Shown: positions 6,836 through 13,752, counted from the stretch's first letter. The stretch is 13,787 bases of DNA from an uncultured Campylobacter sp. (GCF_937949835.1 NZ_CALEDC010000189.1:1-13787), one strand, 5' to 3'. Notes: generated by a model not told the origin, from the letters alone. Program-made: numbers and translations.

Positions 6836-7531
6836 TTAGTCTCTGCTTGCGCCGAAAATTCTTAGCAGCGAAAGGAAGAGGTTGTAGATGTTTAGATACA
6901 TATCTACGGCAGCCATTATCGGTGAAGTGTAGGTGCCGTTGATGATGTTTTTAGTATCGTAGATGATATACATCGAAAAGATTAAAGCCGAAAAAGCTGA
7001 AATCGCTATATCAAGCACGGTGCTTTTGAAAAAGAAGTAGTTCAAAAGGCTTAGCACGATAATAGCCACAAGCGATACCAATAGCGGTTTGCCCCAAGAG
7101 TCGAAATTTGTCTTTGTATTCATCGCATAAACGGTAAGAGCACCGAAAGTAATCGCCGTAGCCACAAACGCATGCGTTACTACGTCTCCGGCACCCGCTG
7201 CGATATAAATAGCGATCAATTTACCTAGAGTAAGACCGGTAATAAAGGTAAATGCAAAAAGCAAAACCAGCGCGATCGTATTAGCGCCGCGATTTACAGC
7301 TGCTTGCATACCGAAGATCAGCCCCATTAAAACTACCAGATATAAAATCGGATGAAGAGCCAAGCTCACGCCGAAACTCATCGCCACAAAAGCCCCTGCT
7401 GCCGCAGCTATCATCGAAGCGGTTAGAAGCGCGTAGGTTTGTTTGATAGTCTGAGAGATTCGTCCTTGTTCCAGTGATGCGTCCGATAGTTCATATCCGT
7501 CCGCGTAATTTCGTCTGTCGTATAGACTCAT
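6836..7531 (-). CDS. Bax inhibitor-1 / YccA family membrane protein
   Basis: A 231-residue inner-membrane protein with seven hydrophobic segments after a 27-residue polar N-terminus. The family marks are IIYDTKNIING near residue 190 and the last segment with AVDMYLNIYNLFLSLLRIFG, where the Asp-containing seventh helix is the key feature. Bacterial members include the proposed pH-sensitive calcium leak channel BsYetJ and E. coli YccA, which binds FtsH; the role here is unknown. AAGGAG lies 6 nt before the ATG. It is divergent from the carbonic anhydrase gene. I recall the same type of gene between secG and the carbonic anhydrase in C. jejuni. Confidence 0.93.
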   Translation of the reverse strand: MSLYDRRNYADGYELSDASLEQGRISQTIKQTYALLTASMIAAAAGAFVAMSFGVSLALHPILYLVVLMGLIFGMQAAVNRGANTIALVLLFAFTFITGLTLGKLIAIYIAAGAGDVVTHAFVATAITFGALTVYAMNTKTNFDSWGKPLLVSLVAIIVLSLLNYFFFKSTVLDIAISAFSALIFSMYIIYDTKNIINGTYTSPIMAAVDMYLNIYNLFLSLLRIFGASRD

Positions 7532-7583
7532 ATTTTTCTCCTTCTTTTGATTTATGAGCGGGGAGTTTAGCGAAAATTTGGTA

Positions 7584-7589
7584 AATATA
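7584..7589 (-). promoter_or_regulatory. Possible -10 box of the Bax-inhibitor-like gene
   Basis: The minus strand reads TATATT within TTAATTATATATTTACC, about 53 nt before the ATG at 7531. The region is A/T-rich, so the exact hexamer is uncertain. Confidence 0.4.
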
Positions 7590-7632
7590 TAATTAAAAAT
7601 TCCCAGAATTCTATCTATTTATGAAAGTAATA

Positions 7633-7638
7633 TATAAT
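7633..7638 (+). promoter_or_regulatory. -10 box of the carbonic anhydrase - mscS - SOD-like cluster
   Basis: TATAAT within GTAATATATAATTCCCG, 24 nt upstream of the ATG at 7663. It is the only clear promoter found ahead of the four overlapping plus-strand genes, so they are probably all read from here. Confidence 0.7.
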
Positions 7639-7662
7639 TCCCGACTTTTTTAAGGAGAAAGT

Positions 7663-8331
7663 ATGCTCAGCCAGTTAATAAATGGAGCTATTAAATTTAT
7701 GGAAGAAAATTTTGCCGAGCATGCCGAGCTTTTCGGAAGTCTGGCAAATCATCAAAAGCCCCACACGCTTTTTATCGGCTGCTCCGACTCGCGCGTGGTG
7801 CCGAGCCTAATTACTTCGACGCTTCCAGGAGAGCTTTTCGTCGTGCGAAATATCGCAAACGTCGTTCCTCCATACCGCATTAGCGAGGAATTTTTAGCAA
7901 CTACTTCGGCGATTGAATACGCACTATATTCGCTAAATATCAAGAATATCATCGTTTGCGGGCACAGCAACTGCGGTGGCTGCGCGGCGCTGTTTTATGA
8001 CGCCAAAAAGCTCGAAAAAATTCCAAACGTAAGGCGCTGGCTAAATTTAATGCAGCCTGTAAAAGACGAGGTCGAAAAGCTAAAAGACCTCGGCACCGAC
8101 AAGCGCGAGTGGATCACCGAGAGATTAAATATTATAAATTCCATGCAAAATTTACTTAGCTTTCCTGGCGTCAAAGACGCCTATAAAAACGGCGAGATTA
8201 AAATTTACGGCTGGCACTACGTCATCGAAACGGGCGAGCTATTCAACTACGACGACGAAGGCGCGCATTTTACGCTATTAAATAAGGGAATGGATTATGA
8301 AAAAATCTATAATCAGCTTTTTAACGATTAG
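7663..8331 (+). CDS. Beta-class carbonic anhydrase
   Basis: A zinc enzyme that interconverts CO2 and bicarbonate in the cytoplasm, important for capnophilic campylobacters that live on organic acids and need bicarbonate for carboxylations. The zinc ligands C40 (GCSDSR), H101 and C104 (GHSNCGG) and the catalytic dyad D42-R44 are all visible. GELFVVRNIANVVPP (56-70) is the conserved active-site strand, and SAIEYALYSLNIKNIIVCGHSNCGG the core. At 222 residues it has the usual length. AAGGAG lies 5 nt before the ATG. The last 35 nt overlap the start of the mscS-like gene in another frame, which implies translational coupling. The C. jejuni orthologue has been named cynT or canB in different sources, so I give no symbol. 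Confidence 0.96.
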   Translation: MLSQLINGAIKFMEENFAEHAELFGSLANHQKPHTLFIGCSDSRVVPSLITSTLPGELFVVRNIANVVPPYRISEEFLATTSAIEYALYSLNIKNIIVCGHSNCGGCAALFYDAKKLEKIPNVRRWLNLMQPVKDEVEKLKDLGTDKREWITERLNIINSMQNLLSFPGVKDAYKNGEIKIYGWHYVIETGELFNYDDEGAHFTLLNKGMDYEKIYNQLFND

Positions 8332-10411
8332 TCTTTTTAGCGCCGCTTTAGCGTTTGCAGACCTCAACACGACCGGCGAGGGAAGCTTTGTAGAGACGAA
8401 TTCTTCTACTCCAGAGGCAAATCTTACTTTAGAAAACAACAAAACCGAGATCAAAAAGGAAGTCGCTAAAATTTTATCCAAATCGCTCGGTGCAGAGGAT
8501 GGCAATAAAACTGAAGTAATAAATATGATCGCAGAAAAGGTCGCTAAAACGGAGACTTCACAGAAAAAAGCTCCTAATGGAGAGACGCTTATCTCTGTAA
8601 TCAAAGAGATTAAAAAGCTAAATTTGCAGCGCAGTTCCCTGCTTAACGGCGGCGACGCCAACGCGAGCAAAAACGAGCTGGACGCCATCGATCGCAATAA
8701 AGCTAAGCTCTTTGATCGCTTACCTTTCGCGATTACGCAGCAGGATATGGATATCGAAAGCATAATGTCGTATGCGCAAAATAAAAAGAACATCCAAACT
8801 ACGCTAAAAAAATACGCCAAAAAGCAGAGCTCTCCCGAATACGTAAATGCAAGCGCGGATTTAGAAAAGATGGAGATGGCAGAGATCTTTTATACCTCGC
8901 TTATGAAAATTGAGGATATGTTTGTAAACGGCGCAAGCAGAAGCGCGCTTGAAAGCGAGCTGAGTAGCACGCTACTAAATATCCAAACTAGGGATTTTAG
9001 CAAACTTAATGATTTGAAAAATAATCTAAGCAGTCAAGAGCAGATAGACGCCTTAGAGTCTAAAATCAACGATTTGAAAAACGACAAGCAGACCTACGAC
9101 GAGGTGCTTACGTATCTGTCGCGAAATAGCGATCTGCTTGCAAGCAGCGTGGTTTTTACGAGCTTAAATTTTAAATCGGTGATCGATTATATCAACGATA
9201 AAATTCCGTTTAAGCTCAGCCACGTAAATTTCGGCAAGCTCATTCTAATCACGCTGATTACGCTATTTTTCTACTCGCTTCGCAGACTGCTTGCCAACAT
9301 CATCTATTTCGTATTTAAATTCTTTAATAAAAGCTTTTCTCTGGATAGCGAAACTCTAAAAACGCAAGTAGTGGGCATTATCAAGCGTCCGATGGGTATT
9401 TTGCTGATCGCTTATTCGGTCGATATCTGTCTTAGTATTTTTTATTATCCGGCGCCTGTGCCGATAAAATTTGCAAATTTATTCTCGATCGTTTACGTGG
9501 TACTTTGGGCATGGCTCATCATCGAAATCATCGATGGTTACGGTATTGTCGTGCTTGGAAACATCACGAAAAAAGGCGTCAGAAAAGATATCATAAATCT
9601 AGTCGTTAAAATTCTATACGTCATCGTAATCATCATCGCCGCACTTTTGGTGCTAAAGCGTCTGGGCTTTGACATCTCGGCGCTTATGGCATCGCTTGGA
9701 ATCGGCGGACTTGCGATCGCATTTGCGACCAAGGACATCATCGCAAATTTCTTCTCATCCGTGATGCTATTATTTGATAACTCGTTCTCACAAGGTGATT
9801 GGGTTGTATTAGGCGACATAGAAGGAAACGTCGTAGAAACGGGCTTTAGAAAGACGACGATCAGAACCTTTGACAACGCTCTTGTTTTTGTGCCGAATTC
9901 CAATATAATGGCGCAAAATATCAAAAACTGGAGCCGCAGGAAGGTAGGACGGAATTTAAAGCTTACCGTAGGCGTCGAATACGGCGCGAGCACGGCTCAA
10001 CTGCGAAAGTGCGTAAACGATATCAAAGAGATGCTAAAATCTCACCCGGGCATCGCTCAATCTGCCGATACGGCGCTAAATTCTAAAGATTTTCGTATGC
10101 GCTATAGACAAAACATGGTCTCTATCGACGATTTAGCGGGCTATAAAAGCACCATGTTCGTGGCGCTAGATAGCTTTGGCGATTCGTCCATTAATATTTC
10201 AGTTTACTGCTTCACAAAAACCGTAATATGGGCAAATTTCATCCAAACCAAAGAGGATGTTTTATTTAAAATAATGGAGATCGTGGAGCAAAACGGACTA
10301 TCGTTTGCCTTCCCATCGCAGAGTGTTTATATCGAAAATATCCCGGAAATAGCAAGCGAATGCGTAAAATCAAAAGTAAATTCCAACGACAAAGGAGAGC
10401 AAAATGGCTGA
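8297..10411 (+). CDS. Large MscS-family mechanosensitive channel with a sequon-rich periplasmic N-terminus
   Basis: A 704-residue inner-membrane channel. A signal peptide (MKKSIISFLTISLFSAALAFA, cut near 21) leads into a charged, largely helical periplasmic region (about 22-305), then four to five membrane segments (about 312-334, 360-382, 392-412, 430-452 and the pore helix about 455-490). The pore helix SALMASLGIGGLAIAFATKD and the following beta domain (SFSQGDWVVLGDIEG) and end (NGLSFAFPSQSVYI) are classic MscS. Such channels open under membrane tension and release solutes after osmotic downshock. The N-terminal 125 residues hold six D/E-x-N-x-S/T sites (N24, N35, N42, N48, N70 and N122). 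I recall that the C. jejuni homologue next to its carbonic anhydrase (Cj0238) is N-glycosylated. The start is supported by the signal peptide and AGGGA 8 nt upstream; the gene begins 35 nt inside the carbonic anhydrase gene. Confidence 0.93.
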   Translation: MKKSIISFLTISLFSAALAFADLNTTGEGSFVETNSSTPEANLTLENNKTEIKKEVAKILSKSLGAEDGNKTEVINMIAEKVAKTETSQKKAPNGETLISVIKEIKKLNLQRSSLLNGGDANASKNELDAIDRNKAKLFDRLPFAITQQDMDIESIMSYAQNKKNIQTTLKKYAKKQSSPEYVNASADLEKMEMAEIFYTSLMKIEDMFVNGASRSALESELSSTLLNIQTRDFSKLNDLKNNLSSQEQIDALESKINDLKNDKQTYDEVLTYLSRNSDLLASSVVFTSLNFKSVIDYINDKIPFKLSHVNFGKLILITLITLFFYSLRRLLANIIYFVFKFFNKSFSLDSETLKTQVVGIIKRPMGILLIAYSVDICLSIFYYPAPVPIKFANLFSIVYVVLWAWLIIEIIDGYGIVVLGNITKKGVRKDIINLVVKILYVIVIIIAALLVLKRLGFDISALMASLGIGGLAIAFATKDIIANFFSSVMLLFDNSFSQGDWVVLGDIEGNVVETGFRKTTIRTFDNALVFVPNSNIMAQNIKNWSRRKVGRNLKLTVGVEYGASTAQLRKCVNDIKEMLKSHPGIAQSADTALNSKDFRMRYRQNMVSIDDLAGYKSTMFVALDSFGDSSINISVYCFTKTVIWANFIQTKEDVLFKIMEIVEQNGLSFAFPSQSVYIENIPEIASECVKSKVNSNDKGEQNG

Positions 10412-10577
10412 TTTCGATGACTTCGAAGACGAAGAGTTCGATGAGGACGAATACGAGGACGATGATCTAATCGGAGGCGACGAGAGTTACAACTACAACT
10501 ACGACGAGGACGATTACAGCTACGAAGACGACGACGGTTTCAACGATTATAGCGATTTAGACAGCGAGGATTATTAG
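10404..10577 (+). CDS. 57-residue extremely acidic, tyrosine-rich small protein
   Basis: It starts at ATG 10404, 8 nt inside the end of the mscS-like gene, with AAAGGAG 6 nt upstream, and ends in TAG at 10575-10577, sharing one base with the GTG of the next gene. It begins MADFDDFEDEEFDEDEYEDD; more than half of all residues are Asp or Glu, and most of the rest are Tyr, Phe, Asn and Ser. It has no Cys, His, Lys or Arg, no signal peptide and no membrane segment. The overlaps on both sides and the good ribosome binding site make translation likely. No family is recognised. It could bind cations or a basic partner, or serve mainly as a translational coupler; these are guesses. A compositional accident is unlikely given the clean frame and signals. 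Confidence 0.75.
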   Translation: MADFDDFEDEEFDEDEYEDDDLIGGDESYNYNYDEDDYSYEDDDGFNDYSDLDSEDY

Positions 10578-11308
10578 TGTTTAGATCCAGGGCATTGCCT
10601 TTTGATCCGCGCGCGAATAAAATCGTGAGCTTACAAAGCTTGAAATTTCATCACGGCGGGCTTTACGAGGACTATGTCTCCGCCCTAAATCGAGACATTG
10701 CGGATACGCCGATACAAAACGCGGATCTTTTTACGATCATCACGCAGTCGTTTAAGCAGGCGCGCGGCGAGGAGTGCGAGTTTTCGCAAATTTCAAAGCT
10801 TTATCAAATTTGCCTAGGTTTTAGCCGTATTTTTAACAACGCCTCTGAAATTTACAACCACGATTTTTACTTCGACTGTATCGCGCAGCCAAGTGAGCCT
10901 AGCGGCGAGCTCGCGGACGCTTTAACGCAGGCTTTCGGCGGGATGGAAAATTTTAAAAGCGAGTTTTTAAAGCGCGCGCTGAGACTTTTTGGTAGCGGCT
11001 GGTGCTGGCTCGTATGCGATGAGCGCGGCGCAAATTTAGAAATCGTCACGACGCAAAACGCGGACACGCCGATCGTGCGCGGCAAAATTCCGCTTTTAGC
11101 CTGCGATCTTTGGGAGCACGCCTACTACATAGATTATCAAAATGTGCGCAAATCCTACGTGGAGAGCTTCTTGCGTTTTGCGGATTTCGACTTCGCAAGC
11201 GACGCCTATTCGTGGGCGAAAAAGCAAGGGCTTGGCTCCGTGAAGCTCTACATTAGCGAGCTTCACCCCACTGCCTCCTCGCGCTGCGATTGCGGCTGCT
11301 GCGGATAG
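10577..11308 (+). CDS. Divergent Fe/Mn superoxide dismutase family protein with altered active-site surroundings and a Cys-rich tail
   Basis: Homologous over its length to iron SODs (E. coli SodB): LPFDP near the start, FNNASEIYNHDFYFDC (86-101), FGSGWCWLV (138-146), and DLWEHAYYIDYQNVR (177-191). The four metal ligands H25, H95, D177 and H181 and the gateway Tyr (Y33) are kept. Two second-sphere residues are changed. The Gln of FNNAAQVxNH (Gln69 in E. coli) is Glu (E91), with no replacement Gln at the MnSOD site (the protein has NADTP). The second His in the normal HxGKH segment (His30) is Leu (L29, in HHGGLYEDYV). About 20 extra residues lie before FNNA (around 55-80), and a C-terminal tail ends RCDCGCCG with four Cys in six residues. 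There is no signal peptide, so it is cytoplasmic. GTG at 10577 has GAGG 8 nt upstream and shares its G with the previous stop. Dismutase activity should not be assumed. Confidence 0.9.
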   Translation: MFRSRALPFDPRANKIVSLQSLKFHHGGLYEDYVSALNRDIADTPIQNADLFTIITQSFKQARGEECEFSQISKLYQICLGFSRIFNNASEIYNHDFYFDCIAQPSEPSGELADALTQAFGGMENFKSEFLKRALRLFGSGWCWLVCDERGANLEIVTTQNADTPIVRGKIPLLACDLWEHAYYIDYQNVRKSYVESFLRFADFDFASDAYSWAKKQGLGSVKLYISELHPTASSRCDCGCCG

Positions 11309-11376
11309 ATTTGAGCTCGCGCTACGCAGCCTCGAGTGCCGTGTTTCCAGCTATCTATGACCGCCGTGCGCTAAAT

Positions 11377-11635
11377 TTATAAGCATTTTTCACCTTTCGG
11401 CGCCCGTATTTTACCCTGAGAATACTGTGCCTCGTCGCCCAAGGGTTGCCGTGAATGCTTCTAGCTCATTATCTCGCCACATGCTAAATTTGCGCAAATT
11501 TTGATTTTTAGCCCATTTGGTACCTGCGTATTGAAATTTAACGCTACGAACGAGCATCTTGCAAAATTTTAAAGTTGCAAATAAGCCCATGAGATTTTCA
11601 TACTGAGATAGGCAGCCCATTCTTTGCTTTTGCAA
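11377..11635 (-). pseudogene. Frameshifted small ORF of unknown function
   Basis: A minus-strand frame from TTG 11635 reads through ...TKWAKNQNLRKFSMWRDNELEAF (in pieces) to FTATLG, then continues RRGTVFSG and stops at 11411. If one C of CCC (11438-11440, plus strand) is dropped, the frame instead runs FTATLGDEAQYSQGK and on to a TAA at 11377. I recall small Campylobacter ORFs with this MWRDNELEAF...GDEAQYSQ pattern, though I cannot verify that here. The one-base fix that restores a longer, more natural-looking end suggests a decayed or mis-sequenced copy. No clear ribosome binding site precedes the TTG, and an ATG 15 nt downstream is another possible start. Whether the intact version is a real protein or a repeated non-coding element is open. 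Confidence 0.45.
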
Positions 11636-12148
11636 TTATACAGAGGGGGCGACTCTCTCTGCCTCTGCCTTGTTCGCCCACGCCGCATTCGTAAAATTTT
11701 GTTTAGTAAAGCGGTCGGTAAATTTTAAATATCAGCCAGCTAAAATTTTGCCGCGCCAAAGGCGAGGCGCTACGGGTTTGAAATTTACGCCCGAATAGCA
11801 CGGCTTGCGAACCGCGGGCTAAATTTAACGAAATTTGATCGTCGAATTTACCCTTTCGGCGGTTAAAATTTTTAGCGCCGTTTCGGCTTGAAATTTCGCT
11901 TTAAATTTTAAAAATTTGCACCGCGCCAAAGTTGCTCGTTACGCGGAAAAAACAAGCCGTATCGAATGCCGCGTCAGGCTATACCTGCGCGCTATGTGTG
12001 CCAAAATACCGCACGGAATTTTACTACATCAGCGCAAATCGCGCGACGAGCTACGCTGCACGAGACCTCGTCAATTAAAGCCCCGAGCCGTATTTGTGCG
12101 CCGCATAAAGGCGCCAGGCGTAGAATTTTACTCGTTTAAACGCAGCAC

Positions 12149-12530
12149 GCCGCTCTACAAATACAAAGCCACATCATTTAAAGACAGCACTTGACGGCGC
12201 GGTATGTATAGCCGAAACAGATGGGTAAGACCACGCTCGCTTAAAATTTAAAGCTGCACTTCAAAAATAAAGCCATGCTCGCTCGAAGCGCAAAGTCGCG
12301 CCTATTTAAAGCGTATAGCCGCGCTCAATCAAAATTTGTCCGAGACGTAAGCCACGCTCAATCAAAACAAAAAATCCCGCTCGCTTAAAGCATGAAGCCG
12401 TAAGTACTGAAAACGCGAAGCTGCAGCCGCCGAAAACTCAAAGTCGCGTCTGCTTAAAATTCAAACCCTATTTCAAATTTTAAGCCCACTCAAAGCCTCA
12501 AACCCGCTTAAAATTTTAAAATTTAGCCCG
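12149..12530 (+). repeat. Degenerate tandem array of about 23-nt (19-23) units
   Basis: Units begin with GCC, GTC, GCT or CCC, followed by a C/G-rich core and an A-rich end; an approximate consensus is GCCGCGCTCGCTTAAAATTCAAA. Unit starts fall near 12149, 12168, 12211, 12230, 12253, 12272, 12295, 12318, 12351, 12376, 12397, 12420, 12443, 12466, 12484, 12503 and 12526. Most steps are 23 or 19 nt, with one double step and one of 33. Copies are strongly diverged (for example GTCGCGCCTATTTAAAGCGTATA and GTCGCGTCTGCTTAAAATTCAAA). As 23 is not a multiple of three, it is not a coding repeat. There are no unique spacers, so it is not CRISPR. Confidence 0.6.
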
Positions 12531-12532
12531 CT

Positions 12533-13705
12533 TTACTCCCTCGCTAGCCCGTTTTTATCGGATTTGTCGCTGATTAGCTTGCCGCTTTCGTCGTATTTTT
12601 TGGCGCGCACGAGCCTGCCGCGCTCAAACTCGCCCTCGGCTTCGAGCTTGCCGTCTGCGTAGTAGTGCTTCGCCGTGCCCGTCTCCAGGCCATCCTTGAA
12701 CGTCACTCTAGCCTTGAGTGCGCCGTTTTCGTGATATGTTTCGTATAGCCCGTGTTTGCGCCCGTCTCTGAACATTACCTTCGCCGCAAGAGCGCCGCTT
12801 GCGTAGTATTGCTTACTCGTGCCCGTTTGCCTGCCGCGCTCAAACTCGTATTCGCCCTGCAACGCGCCGCCCCTGTAGTATTCGCGTACGGCGCCGTCGC
12901 GCTCGCCGTCTTTGAAATTTTCGACTACGCGCGTCTTGCCGTCCTCGTAAAACAACTTCCAAACGCCCTGTTTACGGTCATCCTTGTATGTGCCGGTCTG
13001 CCTTAGCGCGCCGTTTACGTGATACCATCTCTCCACGCCTTGCCGCTTGCCCCATTTGTAGCTCCGCTCCCCGCGCACTTTGCCGCTTTTGTAATAATCC
13101 ACGTCCTTGCCGTTTCGCAGCCCGCCCTTATACGGATGGCGTGCGCTTACTTCGCAGCTTTCGTAGTAGTCGGTGAAAATACCCTCGCGTCTATCATTTT
13201 TATACGCGCCCTGCTGCTTTAGCTTGCCGCTTCCCTGATAATACAGCTTGTAAAAACCCTCGCGCTTGCCGGCTTTGTATTCGCTCTGCGATCTCAGCTC
13301 GCCGCCGTCCGCGTAGTAGCTCTTCGCGACGCCGTCGTACAGGCCGTTTTTTAGCGGATATTCGTTTGAGGGCTTATCTCTGCCGTCAAAGTAATCGCGC
13401 TGAAGCACCGCGGTGCCGTCCTTTACGTCGATCTCTCTGATAAGCGTCGGCGGCAGTGGCTTTGCTCTGGGGTAGACGACGCCCATAAAGTTTACGTCGT
13501 AGAGATCCTCGGCGCTGTAGTGCAGCACCTTGAGCGTCCCGCTATAGGGCTTGTCCGCTACGAAATACAGGCCATTTTTCAGGACCGGCTCGGGTTGCAT
13601 TACGATTTTTGGCTCCAGAGCTTGCGCGCCCAGCGTCAAAAACGGAAGCAGAAAGATGAATTTTAATTTTTGAGTTAAACCTGATAAATTTAGCGGAATC
13701 CTCAT
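12533..13705 (-). CDS. Exported MORN_2-repeat (YwqK-like) protein
   Basis: A 390-residue protein with a signal peptide (hydrophobic 15-24, cut after GAQA at about 29) and a short N-terminal domain (30-118). Ten repeats of 24 residues then follow, with the first Gly of each at about 125, 150, 175, 199, 223, 247, 271, 295, 319 and 343. The repeat pattern is [KR]xGxxxxYYxxGxLxxxxxFKxGR, the MORN_2 type found in proteins annotated as YwqK-family antitoxins; the name does not prove such a role, and no toxin gene is adjacent. The repeats should form a long beta-hairpin solenoid in the periplasm or on the outer surface. AAGGA lies 10 nt before the ATG and a TATATT box about 48 nt upstream. It has one cysteine (C184) and no D/E-x-N-x-S/T site. 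The gene stands alone; its function is unknown. Confidence 0.9.
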   Translation of the reverse strand: MRIPLNLSGLTQKLKFIFLLPFLTLGAQALEPKIVMQPEPVLKNGLYFVADKPYSGTLKVLHYSAEDLYDVNFMGVVYPRAKPLPPTLIREIDVKDGTAVLQRDYFDGRDKPSNEYPLKNGLYDGVAKSYYADGGELRSQSEYKAGKREGFYKLYYQGSGKLKQQGAYKNDRREGIFTDYYESCEVSARHPYKGGLRNGKDVDYYKSGKVRGERSYKWGKRQGVERWYHVNGALRQTGTYKDDRKQGVWKLFYEDGKTRVVENFKDGERDGAVREYYRGGALQGEYEFERGRQTGTSKQYYASGALAAKVMFRDGRKHGLYETYHENGALKARVTFKDGLETGTAKHYYADGKLEAEGEFERGRLVRAKKYDESGKLISDKSDKNGLARE

Positions 13706-13752
13706 ATTTTTTACTTCCTTGTTTTAAAGCTTACTTCGATTATTCTCATTTT

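Larger units (their letters stand above)
11309..12532. other. Gene-poor 1.2 kb between the SOD-like gene and the MORN-repeat gene
   Basis: No intact convincing gene. It holds a frameshifted small ORF (11377-11635, minus), a stretch dense in AAATTT words (about 11 between 11690 and 11915), and a degenerate tandem array (12149-12530). The flanking genes converge on it from both sides (plus at left, minus at right), yet no GC-rich terminator hairpin is seen right after either stop. An AAATTTTAAAATTT palindrome lies at 12511-12524, just after the MORN gene stop. Confidence 0.7.

Noticed and set aside
8278..8820. 180-codon minus-strand ORF opposite the start of the mscS-like gene
   Set aside because: Shadow of a real coding region; the plus strand carries a signal peptide, ribosome binding site and conserved channel domain.
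11916..12194. Plus-strand ORF of 92 codons, basic protein
   Set aside because: It starts at TTG with no ribosome binding site. Its Lys/Arg-rich composition follows from AAAGCC-like words, and its 3' end runs into the non-triplet tandem array. No recognisable domain.
12149..12530. CRISPR array
   Set aside because: Units are contiguous and diverged with no unique spacers of constant length, and no cas gene is in the window.
12533..13705. Toxin-antitoxin module
   Set aside because: Only the repeat family name points that way. There is a signal peptide and no adjacent toxin gene within the window.
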